NCBI RefSeq assembly: GCF_051020975.1
Contig: NC_135042.1
Location: forward strand, 6,347,888 to 6,411,887
DNA: 64,000 bases
Direction of reading: 5' to 3'
Source of the DNA: Osmia lignaria lignaria
Taxonomy: Eukaryota; Arthropoda; Insecta; Hymenoptera; Megachilidae
A program made the position numbers and the translations under genes. Within the stretch, counting starts at the first letter, position 1, and each line of letters begins with the position of its first letter. The notes beneath the pieces are model-generated. The model did no database searches, was not told where the DNA came from, and was given only the letters and a program-made list of their open reading frames with translations. Shown here piece after piece: positions 1 to 11,903 of this stretch.

Positions 1-1544
1 ATTGAGTGGCTTCGACGCGGAAGATGCGCTCGTTTGTGTTTGCGGTAACTAATTTCGTTTCGTGTTACGTTTCCGGTTTCGTGGGGTCACGCTTGGGAAA
101 CGTTTCCCTGGATAGTCATCAAACGCAAGCTTTACCCTATTAATTGATAGAAATCATAATTGATCTTTTGACTTATGATTTCATGGCTACAAAATATTCT
201 ACTGAAATATCGCCTTTTTGAATAACGATGAGAAGAATGGAAAAAAAACAACGATTCAGCAGAGATTGTCTTAAGACGTTCGATGTTTGAGGAGTATGGG
301 TTCCGTGTATCGGAACCGATGGCGAGGAAAGAAGTTGTCTGAAAGCCCTTCGCCGCCACAATGTCATCGTGATCGTCGTAATTCGCGAAACATGAGCCCC
401 ATCGAGAAGAAATAGGGCCGGTAAATCAGAAAACTTTCTACGGGAAGGGGAAACGCGGAGAAAACACCCTGGCTGAGCGAAATTATATTTACCCCGGGGA
501 CTTCGGTCCGAGGGATGTATTATTTTGAGGGAGACGCTTGCGAGGATTCCGCGGATACGGAATCTCGATCCCCGAGGACTCGACGATGGAAATTCACGAG
601 TAATTCGATAGCAATTTACTTTTTTCCACGACGAGTACCATTGAAGGTATATACTTGGAAATTGTAAAGATTCCAGGAAGATCTTTAAACGCGGTCTAGG
701 ACACGGTTAGCCTTAGCTTAGGAGACGGTGTAAAATTGATTTAGAGCCGTTGGTATGCCTGGTAGCCGATAAATCAGGAGGGAAAGCAATTTAAACGGGT
801 ACAGAGGTCCGATCATCGTAACCCCAGCGTAATATCCACCGCTGGATTCCGAACGTTGGCATAAGTTTTCATTTGCAGCGTCCCGTTAACGAAGTCTTCG
901 ACGATAAATTCGCCGGAGCTTTTCCAAGGGTAATCCCATTGCCGGCTAAGCCCGGGGAAAATCTCAAACGAGAACCGACTCTCCACGCGAATTAAGACGA
1001 ATCTCTGGCTTCGCCTTCCAGTCTACTCTTGTCCGCACCTGTTCCTTATCGGTTACAGCTTTTCCCCCGTAAATTCTACACGGAAAATGGACCGATACGA
1101 ATTGGCCTGGAATTGCTAGAGATTTGTTTCGGCCCGATCGCTTGAAAGCGGATTGAAACGAATGGAGCGATCTATGCGAGAGAGCACCGTTTCGTTCGGC
1201 AAACTTGGACGCAACTGATCTTTGAACTTTTATAGATGCGATTCCGATACCGTTGCCTCGGTATATCGAGTTTACCGATGGAATTTCTCGATACTCGTGT
1301 AATCTTTGAAAGAGAACGCTTCTCGATATTTTTCCATTACTTCCGCTTGTCTTTCAGACTTTATCTCTGTAAATAAAAACCGAACGAGTTTGTATCGTCA
1401 TTTTTATGCATTCGATATGCAAGATGCAGTATTGGGAAGACACTTTTGATAAATATTCCTTCCTCCTATCCGTTTCAATTGACATTCTGTCACGCAGGAG
1501 CTACGGTTACCTTTTCAACAAAATTGTCATGTTAATCCTGGTCG

Positions 1545-1611
1545 ATTATAGAAGCAGGCCGCAACGGTGTCTCTGATAAACGGCCCCTTCGGCCGTTGCA
1601 TTATAGAAGCA
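1545..1611. repeat. 12-bp direct repeat flanking a hairpin
   Basis: The word ATTATAGAAGCA occurs exactly at 1545-1556 and 1600-1611. Between the copies lie two overlapping inverted repeats: an inner AACGGCC / GGCCGTT with a 5-nt loop (1579-1597) and an outer GCAACGG (1561-1567) pairing with CCGTTGC. Only one of the two stems can form fully at a time. Confidence 0.55.
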
Positions 1612-4600
1612 TCCGCTATTTCGTGATATTGTGCAGGGGTCGACGGGCTGGCTGGATCGTTGTTAGGGGAAAGGGATCAGCATGGATGCGGTCTGGACGT
1701 TAATGGCATGTGCTACGCTCACGGCCTGTAAACGCAACCGACCTGCATTGTGGCCGCACCTGCACTCCTCAACAATTCCGCGCCGCGTGGCACTGGTTCA
1801 ACATTGTAGCTAAACCGCACGTTTGTTCCCCTATGCGAACGCCTACGGTCGGATGCAGCTGCGTCCAGAAAAGTTGCGAAAAGGACGACCGACAAACGTT
1901 CTGCCTTCAGTTTTATGGCCTGTCCAGACGCGATGCCAGTCGTTCGGAAGTGTCCCGGAAACGTACGACATACGGGGGATTCGAGTAACGTTTAGTATCT
2001 CTTCGATTCATCAATCTTCCCTTTGAAGGGATAACTTTCTTTGCTTAGGGTGTTTAATCTCAGCGGGTGTCTTGGTCGTAGATGTTAGAAAATTGTCTTA
2101 ACTCTTTGCATTTGGTCTGCCACGTGGAATAATTAAGAAACGAAAACTGTAAGACTGTTTTGAATATTTAACGATAGGCTATTTCAACTTACAATGTTTA
2201 ATTAAGAAATTATTCATCTCAGAATACTTGTTTTTTACCTTGAAACGTATTGTTGCAGGTTAACAAAAAAAACACCTGTGACCTGTTGTCCATGCATTCG
2301 TGCACTGCATTTAAGTACCTCGAACGCCATTCGAGCACAATAGAAGAGTTAAAAAGAAAAATATTAGCATGTTCATTATGAAGTTCCGTGTGATGAAATA
2401 GAAATAGTGAAAGCCGCCAGTCGACGCCTTTCATTTACAACTTGTAGATTAGTCATTCTATTATCGCTTCGTTCATTTCTAACTTCTGTTATCTTGTTTT
2501 TCAGTCACCTATGATCCTCAGAGTACTCGAAGCGTCAAGTTTCTTGTACAGAGGTGGCAAGCTTTCTGTATCAATTAACTGTTCCAAAATCGCGAAAAAA
2601 TCCTGAACAATCCATCGAAGCTTATCTTATCTAATCGATCAGTTGTCTATCTCCCCCGATACAAAACGATCAGCAATTAGTCGCCTTTTCATCGAAGCTA
2701 TTAATTCGCGCCGGTAGCTCGATCGTTTCCCGCAGTTAACGCGCGCAACCGGACGACGTTCTGCTCGTCCGTCACAGTCTGATTCTTCCGGTTGAAACTC
2801 TGCCCGCGAAAAGCGAAAAGTAAAAAACGACGAAAGGGGAATGGAGCGAGAAGCGGTGCGGCGGCAGGAAGCACGCCGCGTTACTGCACGCTGCTCGTTG
2901 CGTGCATAATTGCAGGCCCGAAAACCTCGAAAAACCGCGCCGGGTCGTTCACCCTTGCACACGGACTTTCTCCTCCTCGTAAGTACGTCGAACTTACGCA
3001 CGAATTTCGGTCTGCACCTGCCACCACGCACCACTTTCACCCTGTACTCGCACGTTTCTTCATCATCAACCTACGATTTACCTTCTTTTCTTCCTGCTCG
3101 ATTCAGCAGACTTACGTCATGGATCGTCACGCTGTTGGAATCGATTTGGTATATTCATCGAGCCGTGAATATACATCGGAAGGCTGTTACGTACACCTCG
3201 CAGGAAACGCGTTTCTTAAAAGTCAAAAAACTGCCCTGTCACGTGAAACAATTGAACGAAGAGCGTGACGTTCGATGAAGGGGATAGTTGGTGACGTAGA
3301 ACGATAACGACGACGACAGGATCCTTCTGTTCTTGTAATTGTACGGATTTGCATGGACGAGCAAGAGAGAAAGAATCTCTGCAAAGATTTCCACCGAAGA
3401 TTCCGAAACTCGTGTTCTTGTTCGGCGAGGTCGGAGCCGTAATTTATACCGTGCAATTAAACACGCGAAAGATTTCATCGGAACGTCGGATCCGAAGCAT
3501 TACCAGTAAATCGCTCGACCGCACAATTCTCCAGGGCTACGAGGAAATGCCTTCCTTCTTCGAGGAAATGGCCCCGCAGGCCGAGTAGCAACGCTCCCAA
3601 AAACTTTCTGTACCGCCTAATGGCAAGAAAAGTCGACCAACCTCCCGGCGTTTCCGTCTCGGCCTACGCGAGCAGGGCGTATCCTCGTCGCTGCTCCCTC
3701 GGGAATCTCAACGATTGCTTACGACTTCGCGTTTTTCGATGCCTTTCCATCGACGAAACTCATCCTTCCTAGGGTAGGAAGATGAACAACCGAACCGTTT
3801 ATTCCTCTATCGAGAACTTCTAACAAGATGTCAGAAAATTGACGCGATCAAAGTTCTTCCAAACGATGAATCTTAGTTCGCGTGTATCGTGCCGAGACTT
3901 TTCAACTTGACTTCGAAGCATTTGGACAAGATCAGGCTGCCTTAACGGATTGAGTTATCCGGACCGTTGACAGATACCCCCTGGTTCGCCATGTCGCGTA
4001 ACATCGCGCATTTATCACACGATTCCCCGCTATCGATCACTATCTTTTTCACAATTATTCACGCGTTTAACGCGTCACGTCGTTAAATCGATAACTGTCC
4101 GTCGTCAAGGAGGCACCTGCCATTTTGCACCCGTCAGCGAACAATGCACCTGTACTCGATCGGAAGATAAACGCGCTCTTCCGTCTCCCTTCTTTTACGT
4201 TTTGCGCACACCATAACGAGTTCGTTAAAAAATAATCTTAATTGAACGTGACATATACGCCACTTGAAAAATCGTGTGTTTGTCTTTTATGTCAAGAGAA
4301 ATGGTAGGTTTTAGTCGTTGGAGAACGATAACGATCAGGTACGATCAATCAGCAAAGAATTGGTTCGGTTAGTCGAAGAGATAAAGCGTACGCGATCGGA
4401 CGAATCGCTGATCGAATCCATTGTTCGCGTCACGTTCACGGCATTCGGGCATCGGCGATGCGCATTAAAGAAGATTACCCGGTCGGATCGTTTTCTGGAG
4501 AAGAACTCTGGCCAAGGGAAAAAAATTGCGCGCTTACGATCGCGAGGCACGTTACGCGTTTCGAGGAGGCCGTAATAAAAGCGACCGTATCTGGACGAGC

Positions 4601-7600
4601 CGTTACTTGGTCCTCGTAAAAATCCTCCTGACCGATCAAACATCTCGTCTTTTCCTCTCTTTTTCTTTTCTTTTTTTTCAATGAAAACTTCATCGTCGTA
4701 AGAGAACAATTAATAAATGAAAAGGAAGAACAGACGACGGTATTCGATTCGAAGTTGAAGACCGGTTTGACTTTGACGAAAGACGATCAGAATTTCTTGG
4801 TTACTCCTCAGACACCGAGTTGAAGCACTTTGCCCGTTTAAAGGATCCCGTCCCCTTTCCATCCGCGTCGCCGTCAACCCTTCATAAAGCAGTCCATCTT
4901 CCGCGAAGATTCGCTCGACGAGGAGGCACGAAACTGCCAATAACTTACAATCACTCGGCGTTTCGTCGCCGTTCTGTAAACTATGCGGGCGTCCGTGGAG
5001 CCACCATAATTCACAATCAGCCTCCATTAGCTTCTCGTGGTCGCGAGGGAAACTCTTTATTTACGAGCGTTGAATTCGTTCACCGGCAAACGACGCGTCT
5101 GTTATCCCATAGAAAAACGTTGAAACGACTCGATTGTAAAGAAGAAAATTACCGGAGTAACCGAGAAATTGAATGGGACAGACGGAGTCTCGGTATCCAG
5201 AGGAAAGAAAAATATTTTGTTATTTTACGAGAAATCAAAACGATTCGAATGATTCAGCGAAATTCATTGCAGAGAAAGAGAGGGAGTGAAGGGTGCGAGA
5301 GGCGACTGTACCGGGAGCCAGCAAAAAGAACGCGGTCGTGTTCGAAGCCGGTTGTTTTGTCTGTGGGAGGTTAACCTGGCCCGTCTAGTTCTGCAACTCG
5401 TGCTGCAAGAAATGCTCGGAGCCGAGGTAGCTCGGGATCGAGGTCACGGGCTCTTGGTTACGTAACACGAACAGCAGGAGTAAGCATGGGTGCCGCGAGC
5501 CGATTCGATGACGCACAGGTACGATTCGATTCCTGCCGTTTCTGCATGGCTCGACTCTTTTTATCCTTCGAACGTGTTCCTTCGAAGGCGCCTCTTTGGC
5601 GACCAGAAAATTCGATGGAGTTGCAACGAAACTCGTTTCGAAAGGCCTTCTACATTCTTTTAACCCCTTCTTATCTCTGATCTCCTCATGATTATTTCAA
5701 CAGCAGCGTTCAGGAATCGGCACGTAATCACTTTGTTTTGAAAGAAAAGATACTTTCGTTATCTTATCGCGCAGACTTTTTACTCGGAGTACAGCAGAGC
5801 GGAGGGTTGATTTAAACGCGCTATTTACGAGTAAGACGATTCTTATTTGTAATTGAAATTACTCGGTTGCGAAGCTGCGATCGGCGAAGCTAGCTAGAAA
5901 TTATCGGACGCGTCGGCTACGCTCGTGAAATACGCGAGGCTCGCAAGATGACTGTGATTAATCCGGCAGATACGAGATGCAATCTCGTGTCATTTGCATC
6001 GAGCAATGTTTCCTCTCGTCCTCGAAACGGTCGCCTGGTTTCAGGTAACAAGCTATTGACCAAGGAATCAACGATCGTTTCGACGAGCAAGCGCGCACTG
6101 TATGCAAATAAATCGCGTGATTAATAACACAGAAGTAAACGTTTTATTTTACGTCTTTCGAGCACGCTTTCTTCTTCGCGAGGATTAACCGCTGTCGATG
6201 TTTATCGGAAAATTATTAATCATACGGGAGGATCGAATAAAAAATTCCAATCCTGATTAAACGCTTGCATTTGGTCCCGTCGATTTGCAGTTATTTTTTG
6301 TTTTCTTGTTAATTAAGGATACCAATGATAAGTTTATTGTTTTCCAGATGTCAGGTTTGTTATCGGGATCGTCATCAAAGGGCCGTTGTCGAGAATTTCG
6401 ATTTCGTGGCACGTCAAGAGAAGAGAGAATCGCGTGCTAACGGCAGCCATCAGCGGGGAAAATGGAAAAAGGCGCAACCCAATTTCGTCGCTGAGGAAAG
6501 CACTTCGATTGCCACATACTGGCACCCGTCACGAGCACTTCCATTGAAGGGTGAAGTTGCAGGGGTAGCCTCGTGGAATGGCGACAGCCTCGATGAAAGC
6601 GTGGAAAATCCCATAAAATATTCGGTGAGGCCTCTGCAGATCCTGGCTGAGAAGAACTCGTAAAGCTGTAACTAATTCTTTTGATCTAAAAAAATACATT
6701 TCTTAGCCTTTTATCGACGAATTTTATCAAAAAAGAAATTAGTTGGAATTTTTAACTTTTCTCTGTATTTTTTTTATTTCTTAGTTTTTCACGGAATTGA
6801 GAAAAAATTGCAAATGCAAAGGAACCTACATTGTTTCTAAATTTCTCGACGCAGTACAGGAAATCGATTTCCGAAAGGTTCCGATAATTAACTCTCTTCT
6901 TCGCTGCAGGGACTGGGTCCGGTGAATCGAATGGAAAAAAGAAATACATCGCTCGTTATTCCAGTTCTCGAGGTAAAACAGGCCATAGTCGGTGTATTTG
7001 CACGTGAACGGAAAAGGTTCCGTTCTGGCTGTTTCCATCCGTCGTCCACTTGGCGGAGCGTAACGACCAACCGAGCCAAGCTAACCAACCAGCCAGCCAG
7101 ACGATAGACTGGGAACCGTCTGGTAGACCTTGAACGGCCCTTTAACTGGTTGCACTGCAGTCAAGGTTACCTTCTTCCTCTTTCCACGCTGCTGTTCAGC
7201 CCGCGGGAGGAGGCACCGGATGAATAGGGTCGTGAGTTAGCCACTTTGTCAAGGTCGTAGTCGGTCTGCTTACCACAAGGAATATACTGGGTAAACAACT
7301 GAAAATAGTGGACCTTTTAATTCTATACGTTATCGGCAATGCGTTTATTCAATAAACTAAGAAGATAAATACAGTAAATTAAATGAATGCAGAAAATAAA
7401 ATAACGTTACCTATAAAATGTATGTTCCACAGGTAGATCCGCACCCCGCGGCTGAGGAGGATTCACGATAATGCAACCTAGAAAATGAATGAAAAGTAAT
7501 CTCGCAACTTCTGAATCGAATTGGCAGGAAAGATAGTAAGGAATATCCGAGATGGAAGGAGTGGTTCGTCCAGCTGTAAAAGAGTTGGTAGTATCGCGAT

Positions 7601-9008
7601 AAGCGTCTCTCATCTTCGAGTCAAAGATAAAAAAAGACTAGGCATATAAAACAACGTTGAAGTGTCTAAGATCGTTCCCAGATATTCAGCTGTATTATCG
7701 TCATCAACGTTGTGTCGTCTCGGACAGCAACGCGATCATCGTTCCCTCGCTCTTTACCCAAAAAGAAAAATATTATACTAAATAGATCAAATTACGATTT
7801 AGTCACGAATAGTTTCAGCGATGTTTCAGCAAATCGATGATTACGCTTAGTAGCGCATACACGCACATCTGCATGCAGAAAGAAAGATGTCCTTTTATAG
7901 CGGGAGCAACTAAATAACAGCGGAGAGATACAGCGACGCGAACCGGGAGGTGGATAGGGTCGACCGCCCCCAGGCAACATTCCTTATCATTACATCCCAT
8001 AAACATTATCCTCGGTTCCATCGAGAATGATTCCTTGATCCGGGTACAAGAAGTCGAGTGGAGGTAGCTCGTCTCCGATCCGGAGGAGTACCGGAGAGAG
8101 GGAGAGAAACGTTGGCGAAGGAGCTTCGGTGAAAGGAAGACGGAATGAGGAGACTTTGAAGACGATAGGAAATAAGCTTGGGTTACGTTGCTGGAATAAA
8201 GTTCCATTCGTATACAATCGTAAATGTAACTTTTTTTTAAACAAATTGTGACGATACGGCGCAAAGTTTAATTATCAGAGACTGAAAGTTGAAAACGAAA
8301 TGCTGTATGCTCTTTCCTGATGAAAGGAAATCTGATGTTTCGAAAAAAGGAAGGAAAAGTGTGGGCATTGATGCTCTGTTCGATCAACAGGGCTTCAGAT
8401 TGGCAGTGGTTAGGTTCGAGTAGAGTAGCAAGGGGTGGTAGTCCATCGAAGAAGACGCCGTTAAATAGGTAGTCGAACGGGCATCCAATATGCAAAGTGG
8501 TCGGTGGGCGCGTGTTTCAGCTACCATCGGCGTAACTCAACGGAATATCGTTGCTCGTGACGGGCTTTTCGAGGGCCCAGCAGAGAGCAGGAGAGTGTAC
8601 AGAGCTGATAGGAGCCACCATTACCCACCCCCGTGTTTCCAGCCAACCCCGGCGTACAAGCCCCCGTACAACAACCCCTGTGTACAATCTCCGTGTGGCC
8701 AACAGACCGGTCGAGAGCCCTGGGGGCAGTTCGTTGTCTAGCGGATCGGTCCAGCTTTCGCAAGCATCCACGTCGATGCTAATTAATCGCGGTTAAGGTT
8801 GAACTGTTCAGACTTTGCGAATCGAAGCTCGTTGTTCGACAAGCACACGGATATTCCAATTAAGCCCCCAAGACAATTTGATGCACTACAATTTGATTGA
8901 TTTGTTGACTTATCATTTTAGCATACAACGCTTCCATCGTAAAAAGGACGAAGGGGTTGTTGCGAGCGAAGCTCGCTCGTAAATAAGCTCGAAAACGTGT
9001 ACTTACCG

Positions 9009-9059
9009 CGGTGAATTCACCGGTTGAGTGTCTTATAAATAATAAGTAATCACCGGTTG
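9009..9059. promoter_or_regulatory. Paired ACCGGTTG sites, possible Grainyhead/CP2-type cluster
   Basis: TCACCGGTTG occurs at 9017-9026 and again at 9050-9059, 33 bp apart, about three helical turns. The first copy is part of a 14-bp perfect palindrome (CGGTGAATTCACCG, 9009-9022). ACCGGTT resembles the binding word of Grainyhead/CP2 factors. The pair lies 0.85 kb upstream of the protease gene. Function is inferred from motif only. Confidence 0.25.
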
Positions 9060-9840
9060 CTTCCGAACACCTCCTCGCACTCTGTTCTCGTTAATTCGAT
9101 TCATCGAGCGACGTTCTCGAACGAAACGATAATCACCGATTCGAAGCACGATTTTGCCAAGTAACGGTAGCTCTTCTCTCAGGTTCCTCGTTACCGAACA
9201 GAAGAGCTTTTATGAATATTTATTCTCGCTGCTACCCGACGATTAATTCGTCTCTTAACGACAAGCAGATACCGGTTTCGCGGTGCAATTCATCGCGAAG
9301 ATCGATCGATTTTGCTTCGTACCGGCGTTAATTCGCACTTTCTCGAACGATCTAATACGTGCCTTTTCAGAAGATGTCGGCTTCGAAAGGTACTCTTCCA
9401 TTACGCGAACGTTTCTGGAATCCTTCATCACGAAAATTGCTCTGATTTCGAAACAATGTTTCTATTTGCCCTGCAGTTTTTATTTCATTTCATCGAATTA
9501 AATTAATGTCAATCACGGTGAACCAACGTGGAGATGTCGTCACCGTAACCTGGTTACGATCCCATTATCTGAACGGTAGCAGGGAATACAAAGAAATCGT
9601 CGATCGTTATCAGATCTATATTGACCGATGATTTATCAGTGGTTACCTGTTTCCGTAGCTGACACGCGCCACGCTTCCCGCATCATAAAATCATTCGTAC
9701 GTGGCTAAATTCGAAATTCTGAATTCGAAATTTCGATTCACATTGCAATTTAGATTGACACGTGAACCTTATACGACGAATATTGTCTGGGTAATCCTAG
9801 ATTCACGGTTTTTTCGGCGGGAAAAAAACTATGGATACCC

Positions 9841-9912
9841 GCGTTATCTAATCTAATCGATAAGCAACTCAATAAATCGTTCGATCGTCCATTATCTTAG
9901 CCAGTGGGCAGC
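9841..9912 (+). promoter_or_regulatory. Probable proximal promoter of the serine protease gene, with GATA-type motifs
   Basis: Just upstream of the start codon lie three GATA-factor-like motifs: TTATCT near 9844, CGATAAG near 9858 and TTATCTTAG near 9892. An A/T-rich AATAAATC at 9871-9878 lies about 30 bp before CCAGTG (9901-9906), which resembles the arthropod initiator TCAGT. This spacing suits a TATA-like box plus initiator and would give a very short 5' UTR. GATA factors drive many midgut genes in insects, so the cluster would fit a digestive protease; that is inference. The transcription start has not been measured. Confidence 0.35.
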
Positions 9913-11542
9913 ATGGCTTCCTTCGTGCTGGTAGTGGCGCTGATGTTCGGAGTGGTTTATGGTAAGTCGAGCTTTTTTCCAAAAATAAATCATCTGCATC
10001 TCCTCTAAACCGGTAGATTTATCAAAATCCTTCGTGATTTGACGATCATCAGCCGCGGTTCATTAAACGGAAGGTTCGTTCAACGATGTCGCGGGAAATC
10101 CTGATTCATTCTACTTAATTTGTTTCCCATCGACTCCGTGCGATGAAATATTAATCCATGGAATTGTTCTTGATTTTGCGACGGTGTTTATCGTGTGTCA
10201 GGTGAAACCGAGACCACGTTGAACTCTTATCAAAACGTGGAGTGGGTGAGTTACAGTTTAACCGGGCGAATAGTGAATGGAACCAAGGCGGCACTCAGAC
10301 AGTTCCCTTATCAGGTAAGTGAAGTGTTTAACGAAACTTCTCGACGAAACGAGTTCAGACATCAATTGTTGTCTGGTAAACGTGTCTAGGTGTCGTTGAG
10401 GCGCAGCTACAACTCCGCACACTTCTGCGGAGGATCACTGATAAGCGAACGGCATGTCCTCACCGCGGCCCATTGCATGTACCTGTGAGTGCATTTCAAA
10501 CTTTTCCATGAACGCTATGAAAAGTAGAAAGTAAACCTGGCCTCGTTGTTCCTACAGCTATGGCTCTGTAATACAACCATGGTCGATCATGGTCGTTGCT
10601 GGAGAATTGAAGCTCGATAAACAAACTTCCACTGGTCAGAAAAGAGGGGTACAGAAGGTTGACGTTCATTCAGAGTTCGATGCAGATACTCTACAGAACG
10701 ATGTTGCAATACTCACTGTAGGATTTATAGTTTTTTGTTTTTCAATCGCAAAGAATTTTGTCGAAGAGTTTGATTTTTAAATTGACCAGCTTTTGCCTTG
10801 CAGCTTAGTGTGCCTTTTAAGATGACGGATGAGGTGAACATCGCATCTCTAGCAACTGATACACACGAACCGAATACATATTGTGAGGTGGCTGGATGGG
10901 GTTATCCGTCGGAAGTAAGTCAAATAACTAATGTAGACGTTTCAAGATGTATTCGAAATTTTTTTTGTTTAGGATGACCGAACGGTAAGCAATCATCTTA
11001 TGTACGTGAGTCTGCCATTACTGAAAATCGATACGTGTCGAGAACTTTTGTCACACGTGACGGACATGCTGCCAGGAATGATGTGTGCTGGATTTATGGA
11101 AGGGCAAAAAGACGCTTGCGGGGTAAGGAACTTTCACTTCAATTTTCTGCTCGAATCGTACAGAGATTTCTACAGCGATGACTCAGCGACCGATTGATTA
11201 ATCGTCTCGTAAAAAAGGGTTGAAAGGGTTACCAAAAAAGTTTCTCCATGGAATATTTCGTAATTGATGCACTACATCATAGTCAATGATTTTCAGGGAG
11301 ATTCTGGAGGTAGTCTGACTTGCCAGGGGATGTTAGCCGGTGTCGTTTCCGGTGGAGATGGTTGCGCCCGTCCTCGAGCACCTGGTGTTTATTCGGACGT
11401 CGCTTTCTTCCGGAAATGGATAGAGGAACACACAGAATCGTCTGTTATGCTCGAGCCTAACACGTCTAGTGGAGATAAAACGGCCAACGCATCCTTTTTA
11501 CCTTTTGTTGTTCTTTCCAACATGTTACTAAAGCGTCTTTAA
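9913..11542 (+). CDS. Secreted trypsin-like S1 serine protease, seven exons, complete (307 aa)
   Basis: The coding sequence joins 9913-9961, 10202-10314, 10390-10484, 10558-10717, 10804-10914, 10973-11122 and 11297-11542 (924 nt including TAA). All six introns are GT-AG, 58-240 nt long, with phases 1,0,2,0,0,0. Residues 1-17 form a signal peptide (MASFVLVVALMFGVVYG). A short propeptide ends at Arg39, followed by the activation motif IVNG (40-43). The triad is His82 in TAAHC, Asp134 in NDVAIL and Ser229 in GDSGG. Asp223, six residues before Ser229, with Gly246 and Gly256 (positions 189, 216 and 226 in chymotrypsin numbering), predicts cleavage after Lys/Arg. Eight cysteines fit four disulfides. 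Oddities: position 215 is Gly (SGG rather than SWG), 192 is Gly and 198 is Ser. About 35 residues follow the catalytic domain, ending in a hydrophobic patch (FLPFVVLSNMLL) that might be a weak GPI or membrane signal. A digestive or haemolymph zymogen is likely; the natural substrate cannot be read from sequence. Confidence 0.93.
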
Positions 11543-11606
11543 GATGTATTTTTTAATTTAGGAGATTTCCGGTAATAGTTATAAGAAATATATACATATC
11601 TCTATA

Positions 11607-11612
11607 AATAAA
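11607..11612 (+). terminator. Polyadenylation signal AATAAA of the serine protease gene
   Basis: A canonical AATAAA lies 65 nt after the TAA stop, in A/T-rich 3' UTR. Cleavage 10-30 nt downstream would fall inside the left terminal inverted repeat of the adjoining MITE, so the transposon edge probably forms the end of the transcript. Confidence 0.65.
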
Positions 11613-11621
11613 AAATATATA

Positions 11622-11903
11622 TACAAGGCGTCCAAGTATTGACGGTACAACCATAGAGGGAATGATCCTACATGAGAAAATAAGTTGATAATAAGGAATA
11701 AATTATTTTCATTTGAGGCTTTGTGTTCGAAAAAATCAGCTTTGAATTTTCTTTGAGTATGCATATACTTGTAAGAAACAGTTGCGTATGCAGTACGGTG
11801 GTCAACATTTTCAACAATTTGTGCATTAATACTTTCAACTTATTTTCTCATGTAGAATCATTCCCTCTATGGTTGTGCCATCAATACTGGGACACCGTGT
11901 GTA
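11622..11903. mobile_element. Mariner-like MITE with 67-69 bp terminal inverted repeats
   Basis: The left arm (11621-11687) and right arm (11836-11904) are near-perfect reverse complements, differing at about five substitutions and a 2-nt indel. Both ends begin with TA followed by CA and a GGYGTCC motif. This matches the TA target-site duplication and GGTGTCC-type termini common in Tc1/mariner-derived elements of insects. The ~148 bp interior has no transposase frame, so the element is non-autonomous and would need a transposase in trans. The high arm identity suggests fairly recent insertion. It sits immediately after the protease polyadenylation signal. An A-rich run (about 11907-11970) borders its right side. 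Family assignment is by terminus style only; a repeat-library comparison was not possible. Confidence 0.8.

Larger units (their letters stand above)
1..9840. other. Long stretch without a supported gene
   Basis: No frame here shows a recognisable domain, a chain of compatible exons or biased composition. The longest open frame (4820-5374, 184 codons, plus) has a low-complexity Arg/Ser/Lys-rich translation and no flanking signals. Structured elements are a hairpin between direct repeats (1545-1611) and paired ACCGGTTG sites (9009-9059). A start codon followed by eleven codons and CAG/gtacga occurs at 5486-5518, and a frame open to a gtaact donor lies at the left edge (1-44). Either could be an exon of a gene continuing elsewhere, but neither is supported. 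Confidence 0.5.

Noticed and set aside
1710..1988. Cysteine-rich plus-strand frame considered as a secreted peptide
   Set aside because: No signal peptide, an alternative-start frame only, and a competing overlapping frame is equally open.
4820..5374. 184-codon plus-strand open frame
   Set aside because: Translation is Arg/Ser/Lys-rich without a domain, there are no splice or polyadenylation signals, and no ATG start.
8490..8741. Plus-strand frame with a Pro/Tyr-rich segment (HHYPPPCFQPTPAYKPPYNN)
   Set aside because: All nearby frames are open on both strands because of GC content, and no splice context or similarity was recognised.
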